A stretch of DNA of 64,000 nucleotides from Aurantibacter crassamenti (GTDB lineage Bacteria > Bacteroidota > Bacteroidia > Flavobacteriales > Flavobacteriaceae): positions 186,001-250,000 of the forward strand of contig NZ_JAFBGM010000001.1 in the NCBI RefSeq assembly GCF_016811105.1. Direction: 5' to 3'. The notes beneath the pieces are model-generated. The model was given only the letters and a program-made list of their open reading frames with translations. It had not been told where the DNA came from and ran no database searches. The translations under genes were made by a program, and so were the position numbers. Each line of letters starts with the position of its first letter. Within the stretch, counting starts at the first letter, position 1. Below, in pieces: positions 35,438 to 43,682 of this stretch.

Positions 35438-37471
35438 ATGCGACTGTTACGCTTTATACCCATTAAGCTAACAGTATTTTTAATTTTAGGTATTGTATTA
35501 AATTCATTTATTCAGCTCACCCTCATTCAGGCAATTGTATTAACGGTAGTACTAACAACCATTCTTGCAATTATCTTCATTAAAGTAAAAGATAGAAAAA
35601 ATCTAGCCTTCGGTAGTGTCACATTTTTACTGACCATTTCAATAGGCATCTTATCATCGGTATTTTCTAATCCCGCGAGTTTATCAAGCCATTATTCTAA
35701 ATTAAAAAAAGACAAAGCAGAAAGCTGGCACATTAAAATTAGTGAAGTACTAAAACCAACAAACTTCTCAAATAGATATTTTGCCACTTTAATTTCTTTG
35801 GATGGCAAAAAAGTTACAGGAAAAATTCTATTAAGTCAGTCAAAAGATTCTGTACAAAAGTTTTTTGAAGTTGATGATGTCTTACATATTGTCGCAACTG
35901 CAGAAATTATAAAACCTCCATTAAATCCACATCAATTCGATTACAAAAAATACATGTTGGGCTTAGGAATTCAAGATCAAATTCAGCTAACATCAAACAA
36001 TTATATTTTAGGGAAAAATTCAACTAAAAGTTTATTTGGTTATGCTTCAAAATTTCGAAATACAATTATCACAAAACTCAAACAAGAAAATTTTGGCGAA
36101 GAAGAACTATCCGTTATTCAAGCCCTTTTATTAGGCCAACGCAATGACCTTTCATCAGAGACCTATGATAACTACAAAAATGCCGGCGCTGTTCATATTT
36201 TAGCAATATCTGGTTTACATATTGGCATTCTATTACTCTTATTACAATTCTTGTTACAGCCACTTGTATACCTACCCTATGGGAAAAAAATTAAATTGAT
36301 TTTGACTGTACTATTACTCTGGAGTTTTGCACTTTTAGCTGGACTTTCAGCTTCAATAATTAGATCCGTGACCATGTTTTCTTTTGTTGCCTACGCGATG
36401 CATTTAAACAGACCAAGTAATTCATTTAATATTCTTGCGCTTTCTATGTTTTTCATCCTCTTGGTTTTTGACCCTAACCTACTTTTTCAAGTCGGATTTC
36501 AAATGAGTTATGCTGCTGTATTTGCAATTGTATGGATCTACCCACTTTTGCAAAAAATATGGCTACCAAAAAATATAATCACTAAAAAAATATGGCAACT
36601 ACTTTCTGTTAGTCTGGCTGCACAATTGGGTGTTTTACCCATTAGTTTATTCTACTTTCATCAGTTTCCTGGTTTATTCTTTATATCCAATATTATAATA
36701 GTTCCCGTTTTGGGAATCATACTAGCTTTAGGGATATTCATAATTACATTATCACTTTTGAACTTGCTACCGCCTTTATTAGTTAGCTTATACAATTCTT
36801 TAATAGGATGTATGAACACAGCAATTAATTGGGTGGCAAAGCAGGAAGCATTTATATTTAAGAATATTTCTTTTGACAGTACACAGTTGGTTTTAGCTTA
36901 CACCGTAATAATTTGCTTAGTACTTTTTTATAATAAGACAAACTTTAAAAGAGCAATGATTTTAGCATGTAGTGTATTATTATTTCAACTCTACACCTTT
37001 CATGCAGCATATATTTCGACGCAGCAACAACACTTAATAATAGCACATCAAACTGCTAATACCGTGATGCTACAACACAATGGAAATAATCTAATTACAT
37101 TAACCTTAGATGATTTAAAGGCAGAACGTTTGACAAAAGATTATGCAGTAGCTGAACGCATTCGTTCAATTGAAAACCTACCAATTAAAAATGCCTATGA
37201 ATATAAAAATAGCAACATCTTCCTTATGGACAGTTTAGCGCTGTATCCACCAATAAAACAACCCTTAGATTACCTAATATTATCACAGTCACCCAAAATT
37301 AATCTAGAACGATTTATAGATTCTATCCATCCAAAGAACATCATTGCAGACGGCAGCAATTACAGGAGTTATATAAGTCGGTGGCAGCAAACATGTTTAC
37401 AAAGAAAAATCCCTTTTCACTATACTGGTGAAAAGGGAGCATATTATTTTACTATCAATAGTTATCAATGA
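35438..37471 (+). CDS. ComEC/Rec2-family membrane protein
   Basis: This 677-residue polytopic membrane protein has an N-terminal DUF4131-like region (about 30-195), then the competence domain (about 210-480) with VHILAISGLHIGILLLLLQF, AGLSASIIRSVTMF, FQVGFQMSYAAVFAIV and LPISLFYFHQFPGLFF. The family forms the inner-membrane channel for single-stranded DNA uptake. The C-terminal part (about 530-677) does not show the HxHxDH signature of a metallo-beta-lactamase domain, as is common for the shorter Bacteroidota versions. Its last codons contain the hairpin that terminates the convergent transporter gene, and the two genes overlap by 7 bp. Confidence 0.92.
   Translation: MRLLRFIPIKLTVFLILGIVLNSFIQLTLIQAIVLTVVLTTILAIIFIKVKDRKNLAFGSVTFLLTISIGILSSVFSNPASLSSHYSKLKKDKAESWHIKISEVLKPTNFSNRYFATLISLDGKKVTGKILLSQSKDSVQKFFEVDDVLHIVATAEIIKPPLNPHQFDYKKYMLGLGIQDQIQLTSNNYILGKNSTKSLFGYASKFRNTIITKLKQENFGEEELSVIQALLLGQRNDLSSETYDNYKNAGAVHILAISGLHIGILLLLLQFLLQPLVYLPYGKKIKLILTVLLLWSFALLAGLSASIIRSVTMFSFVAYAMHLNRPSNSFNILALSMFFILLVFDPNLLFQVGFQMSYAAVFAIVWIYPLLQKIWLPKNIITKKIWQLLSVSLAAQLGVLPISLFYFHQFPGLFFISNIIIVPVLGIILALGIFIITLSLLNLLPPLLVSLYNSLIGCMNTAINWVAKQEAFIFKNISFDSTQLVLAYTVIICLVLFYNKTNFKRAMILACSVLLFQLYTFHAAYISTQQQHLIIAHQTANTVMLQHNGNNLITLTLDDLKAERLTKDYAVAERIRSIENLPIKNAYEYKNSNIFLMDSLALYPPIKQPLDYLILSQSPKINLERFIDSIHPKNIIADGSNYRSYISRWQQTCLQRKIPFHYTGEKGAYYFTINSYQ
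37405..37438 (-). terminator. terminator of the POT transporter, embedded in the comEC-like 3' end
   Basis: TCCCTTTTCAC (37410-37420) pairs perfectly with GTGAAAAGGGA (37428-37438), an 11-bp stem with a 7-base loop. On the minus strand a T-run follows (A-run 37405-37409). It lies 27 bp past the transporter stop but within the coding sequence of the opposite-strand gene. Confidence 0.75.
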
Positions 37472-39030
37472 TTTGATAATTCAAACCCTTCATTTTCATC
37501 GTCTTTAATAAGAGTTTCTTTATCTTCTGCCCCATGTGTCAATCGCTTCAAAGGTTTCAATAAAAGAATAATCAATAATCCAAAAAGAACTGCGAAAATA
37601 AAGAGTCCGCCAAAAATTTTCAATTCACCAGCTTGTACTGAGTATTCACCAATTACACCAGCAACCTTATTACCAAGTCCAGTAGCCGCCCAATAAACGC
37701 CCATCATAAGTGCCATATATCTAGCAGGCGCCAATTTTGTAAAAAACGACAAAGATACAGGTGACAGACATAATTCGCCAATCGTATGAAACAAATAAGC
37801 TAATACTAACCAATACATTGCTGAACTTCCGTTTGCTTCATATTGTAACGAAGCAAAAACCATATAAACAAAACCCACACCCATTATTACAACACCCGTT
37901 GCCATTTTAAATAATGATGAAGCCTCTTTACCCTTTAGCTTTCGTTTTGCCCAAATATTAGCTATAAATACAGCCAAAAGAATAATAAATCCAGCATTTG
38001 CTGCTTGAAACAAAGCTGCAGGCACCTCCATACCCATAATCATTCTATTTGTTTTTTCTTCAGCATACAAATTCATCAAACCACCCATTTGTTCAAAGCA
38101 GCCCCAAAAAACCACTACCATAAAGAGTGATATAAGTAATACCACATACCTATCTTTTTCAATTTGCCCGTTTAGGTTTTTATAAATCATCATCATAATA
38201 CCTGTGATAAGAGACAGCGCAATAAACAATATTCCAAAACCCCAATTATCTGGGCCTTCATACGTAAAGCCTGCATATACTGCATAAGCCAACATGACAA
38301 GTACAATACCTAACTGTAAGGGAGATTTAAATAATTGAGAAAATAATGTTGCTAAACTAATGTCATTAGATTTATCTACAGAAGTTGGTTCATTACCAAC
38401 ATGTACCAGAAATCGTTGTCCATATAGATAAACAAATAAACCAAGTGCCATGCCAATACCTGCTAGACCAAAGCCTGCATGCCAACCATAAATTGCCGCT
38501 ACCAAACCAACAGACAGCGATGCCGTAAATGATCCTAAATTTATACCTACGTAAAAAATACTAAACCCTTTATCTCTTCGAATATCATTTGGTTTATAAA
38601 GACCACCAACCATAGTTGAAATATTCGGTTTTAGCATACCAACACCAAGAATAACCAAACCAAGACCCGTATAATATGCCCAAATTGCATCAATAGCTAA
38701 AACAGCATGACCAAATGTTAGAAGAATAGCACCTATCGTTACAGCTTTTTTCTGACCAATGTATCTATCTGCAATAAAACCACCTGGTATACTCATTAAA
38801 TAAACCAACATAGTGTACCAGCCGTATAGGGCTAATGCCTCAGTGGTAGTCCAACCTAAACCTGACTGCGGATCATTTTCTAAGGTCTGTGCTGTCATGT
38901 ACAAAGTTAATAGGGCGCGCATTCCGTAGTACGAAAAACGTTCCCACATTTCTGTAAAAAACAAAACATAAAGGCCTACCGGATGCCCAAAAAGTTCTTT
39001 TTTATGTACTGGTTTATCTGTGGTTATCAT
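37465..39030 (-). CDS. proton-dependent oligopeptide transporter (POT/PTR2 family, MFS)
   Basis: This 521-residue inner-membrane symporter has about 14 hydrophobic segments. The POT proton-coupling motif ExxER is present in FFTEMWERFSYYGMRALL on helix 1. Further family marks are GGFIADRYIGQKKAV, FSIFYVGINLGSFTASL and a late PTR2-like FTKLAPARYMALMMGVYWAA. It imports di- and tripeptides with protons. The DPP-IV-like gene 90 bp upstream on the same strand could supply its dipeptide substrates, a plausible functional pair. Confidence 0.93.
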   Translation of the reverse strand: MITTDKPVHKKELFGHPVGLYVLFFTEMWERFSYYGMRALLTLYMTAQTLENDPQSGLGWTTTEALALYGWYTMLVYLMSIPGGFIADRYIGQKKAVTIGAILLTFGHAVLAIDAIWAYYTGLGLVILGVGMLKPNISTMVGGLYKPNDIRRDKGFSIFYVGINLGSFTASLSVGLVAAIYGWHAGFGLAGIGMALGLFVYLYGQRFLVHVGNEPTSVDKSNDISLATLFSQLFKSPLQLGIVLVMLAYAVYAGFTYEGPDNWGFGILFIALSLITGIMMMIYKNLNGQIEKDRYVVLLISLFMVVVFWGCFEQMGGLMNLYAEEKTNRMIMGMEVPAALFQAANAGFIILLAVFIANIWAKRKLKGKEASSLFKMATGVVIMGVGFVYMVFASLQYEANGSSAMYWLVLAYLFHTIGELCLSPVSLSFFTKLAPARYMALMMGVYWAATGLGNKVAGVIGEYSVQAGELKIFGGLFIFAVLFGLLIILLLKPLKRLTHGAEDKETLIKDDENEGFELSNH

Positions 39031-39120
39031 AGTAAATATTTAAGTTTTTGTTTTAGCACTGATATTTAAAAACAAATTTTATTAGTTCTAGTTTGTTTGT
39101 TAAGTCTTTATTCAACCATA

Positions 39121-41283
39121 TTATAAGTTATCAAGAACAAAGTCAGTCATTTTATTATATAAATGTACTCTTGTGTTACCACCGAAAATTCCATGATTTT
39201 TATCAGGATAAATTGCCCAATCAAAAGGTTTATTTGCTTGAATTAATGCCTCAATCATGCGCATGGTATGTTGAAGGTGAACATTATCATCAGCTGAACC
39301 ATGTACTAATAGATACTTTCCTTTTAAAAGCTCAGGGTAATTAAAAGGAGAATTTTCATCATATCCACTAGGGTTTTCTTCAGGCGTACGTAAAAAACGC
39401 TCTGTATAAATTGTATCATAAAAACACCATGAAGTAACTGGCGCTACTGCAATAGCCATTTCAAAAACGTCATTACCTTTTAATAATGCATTAGTACTCA
39501 TGTGTCCGCCATAGCTCCATCCCCATATACCCGTTCTATTTTCATCAATATAAGGTAATTTACTTAATTTTTTAGCAGCTGCAATTTGGTCTTCCGTTTC
39601 ATATTTTACTAAATTAAGATACGTTGACTTCTTGAAATCAGCACCTTTAAAACCAGTACCTCTGCCATCTACACAAACTACTATATAGCCTTTAGCGACT
39701 AATATTTGATGCCAATAATCACGCTCATTAAACCATTTATTGATTACCGATTGTGAACCCGGCCCACTGTACTGATATAGCATCATTGGGTACTTTTTAT
39801 TAGGATCAAAATCTAACGGCTTAATCATATACATATTAAGTTCGTTGCCATTAATATCAATAGTTGAAAATTCTTTTGGACTTATTTTATACGATTTTAA
39901 TTTATTTTCAAGTGATTCATTATCAGTTATCACCTTTAGTTTTTTACCATACTTAGATTCATGTAATGCATATTGATTGGGAGTTGTTGCACTAGAATAT
40001 GTATTTATAAAATGGGAAAAATTAGCACTAAAATCAGCAGAATTCTGTCCGTCTTGGGTTGTTAATCGTTTTTTATGCTTACCACTACTATCTATACTAT
40101 ATACATCTCTGTTGATTGAGCCATTCTCAGTAGATTGATAAAATATCTTGTCATTATTTTGATCGTAGCCGTAGTATTTAGTTACCTCCCACGCCCCATT
40201 AGTAATCTGACTCATCAATTCACCATCTTGATTATAAAGATAAATATGGTTATAACCGTCTCTCTCACTGGTACAAACAAAACTATCATCTGCTAAGAAG
40301 GTTAAATCATCAGTAACATCTACGTAGGCCTCATCTTTTTCTTCAATTAATAAACGAACCGAATTATCTTTTACATTAACTTCAAGCAATTGCCAATGAT
40401 TTTGATGCCGATTTAAGGTCTGCACACTCAAGTAGTTTGCATTGTTCATCCATTTTATTCGAGAAATATAATATGGATTTTCTAATCCAACTTTAGTAAT
40501 GTTTTTAGACGCTACATCATATAAATGCAAACTCACTTTTGAATTATTTTGACCTGCTTTTGGGTACTTAAATTTTTCTTCGGAAGGGTATAATTCAGTT
40601 CCATAAACATCCATAGAGAATTCTGGAACATCCGTTTCATCAAACTTTAAAAAGGCAATCTTTGTACTGCTAGAATTCCATTGAAAAGCACGTACAAAAG
40701 CAAACTCTTCTTCATAAACCCAATCGGTAACACCATTAATTATTTCATTTTTCTTACCATCAGTGGTAATTTGTTCGGTTAGCTTTGTACTGGTATCAAA
40801 CAGATAAATATTGTTTTCAGAAACATAAGCAACTTGTTTACCGTCTGGTGAGAGTTTAGGAGATTGAATCTTTTTATCTGAAATCTTAGTATTTGCTTTA
40901 GTGGCAATATCATATACATAATAAAAGCCAAGACGTGATCGTCTATATATTGCTTCAATGTCAGAACCCAGCAAAATCTTTGATTCATCTTCACTAAAAC
41001 TGTAGGAGTGAAAAATGATACCTCCAATATCTGCTGAAGAAACAATTACTTCATCTTTAGCTAAAGTTCGGTAATCATACTTATCAATAGACACTTCACT
41101 TCTTTCAGAATCAATAGTTAATATGGTATATTGATTGCCGTTGTTCATTGAACGTAGTGCATCCATACTTCGCGTAGTATAGGCACCTCTATAAATCTCT
41201 TCAACGGTAATTGGTTTTTTCTGGGAAGTTGCAGTAGAAGTTACCGCAAATATCAAAAAAAGGAGGGAACCGAATCTCTTCAT
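39121..41283 (-). CDS. S9 family dipeptidyl peptidase IV-like protease
   Basis: This 720-residue exported serine protease has a signal peptide (LLFLIFAVTSTATSQ). An eight-bladed DPP-IV-type propeller occupies about 40-480 (SPDGKQVAYVSENNIYLFD, VTDWVYEEEFAFVRAFQWN). The Glu pair EEEF corresponds to the N-terminus-binding glutamates of DPP-IV. The alpha/beta-hydrolase domain has catalytic S590 in GWSYGGHMS, Asp in HGSADDNVH and His in DKNHGIFG. It removes X-Pro/Ala dipeptides from peptides in the periplasm, likely for uptake by the POT transporter encoded downstream. Confidence 0.94.
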   Translation of the reverse strand: MKRFGSLLFLIFAVTSTATSQKKPITVEEIYRGAYTTRSMDALRSMNNGNQYTILTIDSERSEVSIDKYDYRTLAKDEVIVSSADIGGIIFHSYSFSEDESKILLGSDIEAIYRRSRLGFYYVYDIATKANTKISDKKIQSPKLSPDGKQVAYVSENNIYLFDTSTKLTEQITTDGKKNEIINGVTDWVYEEEFAFVRAFQWNSSSTKIAFLKFDETDVPEFSMDVYGTELYPSEEKFKYPKAGQNNSKVSLHLYDVASKNITKVGLENPYYISRIKWMNNANYLSVQTLNRHQNHWQLLEVNVKDNSVRLLIEEKDEAYVDVTDDLTFLADDSFVCTSERDGYNHIYLYNQDGELMSQITNGAWEVTKYYGYDQNNDKIFYQSTENGSINRDVYSIDSSGKHKKRLTTQDGQNSADFSANFSHFINTYSSATTPNQYALHESKYGKKLKVITDNESLENKLKSYKISPKEFSTIDINGNELNMYMIKPLDFDPNKKYPMMLYQYSGPGSQSVINKWFNERDYWHQILVAKGYIVVCVDGRGTGFKGADFKKSTYLNLVKYETEDQIAAAKKLSKLPYIDENRTGIWGWSYGGHMSTNALLKGNDVFEMAIAVAPVTSWCFYDTIYTERFLRTPEENPSGYDENSPFNYPELLKGKYLLVHGSADDNVHLQHTMRMIEALIQANKPFDWAIYPDKNHGIFGGNTRVHLYNKMTDFVLDNL

Positions 41284-41399
41284 AAACTTTAAAAATGTTA
41301 TAAATCTGCCAAGTTTAACGATAATTAAGCGAAAATTAAACTTTATAGGTGAAATAATATGAGTTTAACACACATCATGAGCTAACCAGTAAGTTCAAG

Positions 41400-41427
41400 T
41401 TGTTTATTCAGCTAATCGCTATCTTTG
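41400..41427 (+). promoter_or_regulatory. promoter of the HMG-CoA reductase gene
   Basis: The -7 box TATCTTTG (41420-41427) has a TTG at 41400-41402 with a 17-base spacer, close to the Bacteroidota -33/-7 arrangement. It lies 20 bases before the start codon. Confidence 0.6.
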
Positions 41428-41447
41428 AATTTTAAAATCTAATTGTT

Positions 41448-42770
41448 ATGCCTTCGCCTATTTCAGGATTTTCAAAGCTTACCAAGGAAGAAAAAATTGA
41501 TTGGTTAGCTACTAATTATTCGGCCAATACTGAATCTACCAAAACCATCATAAAAAAATATTGGAATACTGATTCAAACCTGCAACAACTGCATGATGAA
41601 TTTATTGAAAACACGCTCACAAACTTTTATTTACCACTAGGTATCGCGCCCAATTTTCTGATTAACAATCAATTATTAGCAATACCCATGGTAATTGAAG
41701 AAAGTTCTGTAGTTGCCGCAGCCAGCAGAGCTGCCAAATTTTGGCTTGACAAAGGAGGGTTTAAAACAACGGTGCTGGGCACTGAAAAAGTAGGACAAGT
41801 CCATTTTATTTATGTTGGCGATACAAAAAAGCTGACTAATTTTTTTAATGAACTCAAACCAAAATTACATGAAGCTACCAAAAACCTAACCCATAGCATG
41901 GAGAAGCGTGGTGGTGGCATTTTAGATATTTCGCTACGAAACAAAACCGCTGACCTTGATAATTACTTTCAATTACACTGCACTTTTGAAACAAAAGATG
42001 CAATGGGCGCTAATTTTATCAACTCTTGTTTAGAACAACTCGCAACAACTTTAAAAGAAGAAGCAAATAATTACGAGAGCTTCACCCCTATTGAAAAGAA
42101 AATAGAGGTAGTTATGAGCATTTTATCAAATTATGTTCCCAATTGTGTTGTTCGAGCCGAAGTAAGTTGCCCAATTGATAAACTTAATGTTACTGCATCA
42201 TTAACACCAATTGCCTTTGCTAATAAAATAGTTAGAGCAGTTCAAATTGCTAATGTTGAACCTCATAGAGCAGTTACCCATAATAAAGGTATAATGAACG
42301 GCGTAGATGCTGTTGTTTTGGCAACTGGTAACGATTTTAGAGCTATAGAAGCTGGCGTGCATGCTTATGCTTCAAAAGACGGACACTATCGTAGTCTAAC
42401 CAATGCAACCATTGAAGGGGATATTTTTAGATTTTGGATAGAACTACCACTGGCCTTAGGAACTGTTGGCGGATTAACAAGTATTCATCCTTTGGCAAAA
42501 CTATCGCTAGAACTATTACAAAAGCCTTCCGCTGAAGAATTAATGCAAATTATTGCTGTTGCAGGGCTTGCACAAAATTTTGCAGCCTTAAGTGCCCTAG
42601 TCACCACTGGAATACAACAAGGCCATATGAAAATGCACCTCGGCAATATTCTAACACAATTGGGTGCCACTGAAGCGCAAAAAGAACAATTGACCAATCG
42701 TTTTAAAAATGAAACCGTAACGCATAGTGCCGTTGCTGATGCTTTAAAAGTGCTGAACACTAACAAATGA
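41448..42770 (+). CDS. mvaA: hydroxymethylglutaryl-CoA reductase, class II
   Basis: This 440-residue cytosolic enzyme interconverts HMG-CoA and mevalonate. Class II features are visible: the start ISGFSKLTKEEKIDWL, PLGIAPNFLINNQ, the catalytic-Glu stretch MVIEESSVVAAASRAAKFW, DAMGANFINSCLE, the Lys/Asp region HNKGIMNGVDAVVLATGND and LPLALGTVGGLTSIHPLAK. A late His-containing motif (GIQQGHMKMHL) supplies the catalytic His. It probably works in isoprenoid synthesis through mevalonate, as in many Flavobacteriaceae. It overlaps the GHMP kinase by 4 bp (ATGA), so translation is coupled. Confidence 0.95.
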   Translation: MPSPISGFSKLTKEEKIDWLATNYSANTESTKTIIKKYWNTDSNLQQLHDEFIENTLTNFYLPLGIAPNFLINNQLLAIPMVIEESSVVAAASRAAKFWLDKGGFKTTVLGTEKVGQVHFIYVGDTKKLTNFFNELKPKLHEATKNLTHSMEKRGGGILDISLRNKTADLDNYFQLHCTFETKDAMGANFINSCLEQLATTLKEEANNYESFTPIEKKIEVVMSILSNYVPNCVVRAEVSCPIDKLNVTASLTPIAFANKIVRAVQIANVEPHRAVTHNKGIMNGVDAVVLATGNDFRAIEAGVHAYASKDGHYRSLTNATIEGDIFRFWIELPLALGTVGGLTSIHPLAKLSLELLQKPSAEELMQIIAVAGLAQNFAALSALVTTGIQQGHMKMHLGNILTQLGATEAQKEQLTNRFKNETVTHSAVADALKVLNTNK

Positions 42771-43672
42771 AATCTTTCTATAGTAACGGAAAATTATTAT
42801 TGACAGGAGAATATGCTGTACTAGATGGCGCTTTAGCATTAGCTATACCAACAAAACATGGACAATCTTTAAAGGTTATTGAGAATAACACATCACAGCT
42901 AATATGGAAAAGCTATGATGAAAAAGGCACTCTTTGGCTTGAAGCTACGTATAGTTTACCTACTCTGTCTAAATTAAATAGTTCAGATACTGACCTTTCA
43001 AATAAGTTATTGCAAATACTTAAAGAAGCACAAGTCTTGAATCCTGATTTTTTGACAGACTTGAAAGGGTGTACGGTTGAAACAAATCTAGATTTTCCAA
43101 GAAATTGGGGTTTAGGCACATCTTCGACTTTGATTAATAACATTGCACAATGGGCCAATGTGAACGCTTTTGATCTTTTGAAAAATTCTTTTGGCGGCAG
43201 TGGATATGACATTGCTTGTGCTCAAAATGATTATCCTATTCTTTATCAAATAAAAGAGGGAATACCATCTGTACAAAGAACATCCTTCAAAAAAGAATTT
43301 GAAAACAATCTATACTTCGTACATCTAAATAAAAAACAAAATAGTGGAAATGAAATCGCTCGCTATTCTAACCAAAAAATAGATAAAAAAGAATTGGTGA
43401 AAAAAGTGAGTAAAATCACCAATCAGCTTATAAAGTGTGATTCATTGCAACAATTTGAAATACTATTAAACCAACATGAAAGTATTCTGGCTACTGCATT
43501 AAATAACCAAACTATTAAAGAAATACTTTTTGATGATTTTAACGGCAGTATAAAAAGCTTAGGCGCGTGGGGTGGTGACTTTATCTTAGCAATTGGTGAT
43601 CAAAACACGCCAGTTTATTTCAAAAAAAAGGGATTCACAACAGTGATCCCCTTTAATAAAATGATTTTATAA
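42767..43672 (+). CDS. GYDIA-type GHMP kinase (mevalonate-pathway kinase)
   Basis: This 301-residue cytosolic kinase of the GHMP superfamily opens with SNGKLLLTGEYAVLDGALALA. The ATP-binding loop FPRNWGLGTSSTLINN is at about 110 and the family-naming GGSGYDIACAQ at about 145. The C-terminal SLGAWGGDFILAIG is the GHMP-C glycine motif. Its tight coupling to HMG-CoA reductase indicates phosphorylation of mevalonate or a mevalonate phosphate; which step cannot be told from sequence. Its 3' end contains a minus-strand terminator hairpin for the convergent gene. Confidence 0.9.
   Translation: MKSFYSNGKLLLTGEYAVLDGALALAIPTKHGQSLKVIENNTSQLIWKSYDEKGTLWLEATYSLPTLSKLNSSDTDLSNKLLQILKEAQVLNPDFLTDLKGCTVETNLDFPRNWGLGTSSTLINNIAQWANVNAFDLLKNSFGGSGYDIACAQNDYPILYQIKEGIPSVQRTSFKKEFENNLYFVHLNKKQNSGNEIARYSNQKIDKKELVKKVSKITNQLIKCDSLQQFEILLNQHESILATALNNQTIKEILFDDFNGSIKSLGAWGGDFILAIGDQNTPVYFKKKGFTTVIPFNKMIL
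43622..43654 (-). terminator. terminator of the PpiD-type gene, embedded in the GHMP kinase 3' end
   Basis: GGGA(T)TCAC (43630-43638) pairs with GTGATCCC (43643-43650) with one bulge and a 4-base loop. On the minus strand it is followed by an eight-T run (A-run 43622-43629). It is 29 bp past the minus-strand stop at 43683 and inside the kinase coding sequence. Confidence 0.65.
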
Positions 43673-43682
43673 GAACTAGTGA

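Noticed and set aside
39093-39344. 83-residue plus-strand ORF at the end of the DPP-IV-like gene
   Set aside because: It is antisense to conserved codons including the catalytic His region and carries no promoter or domain.
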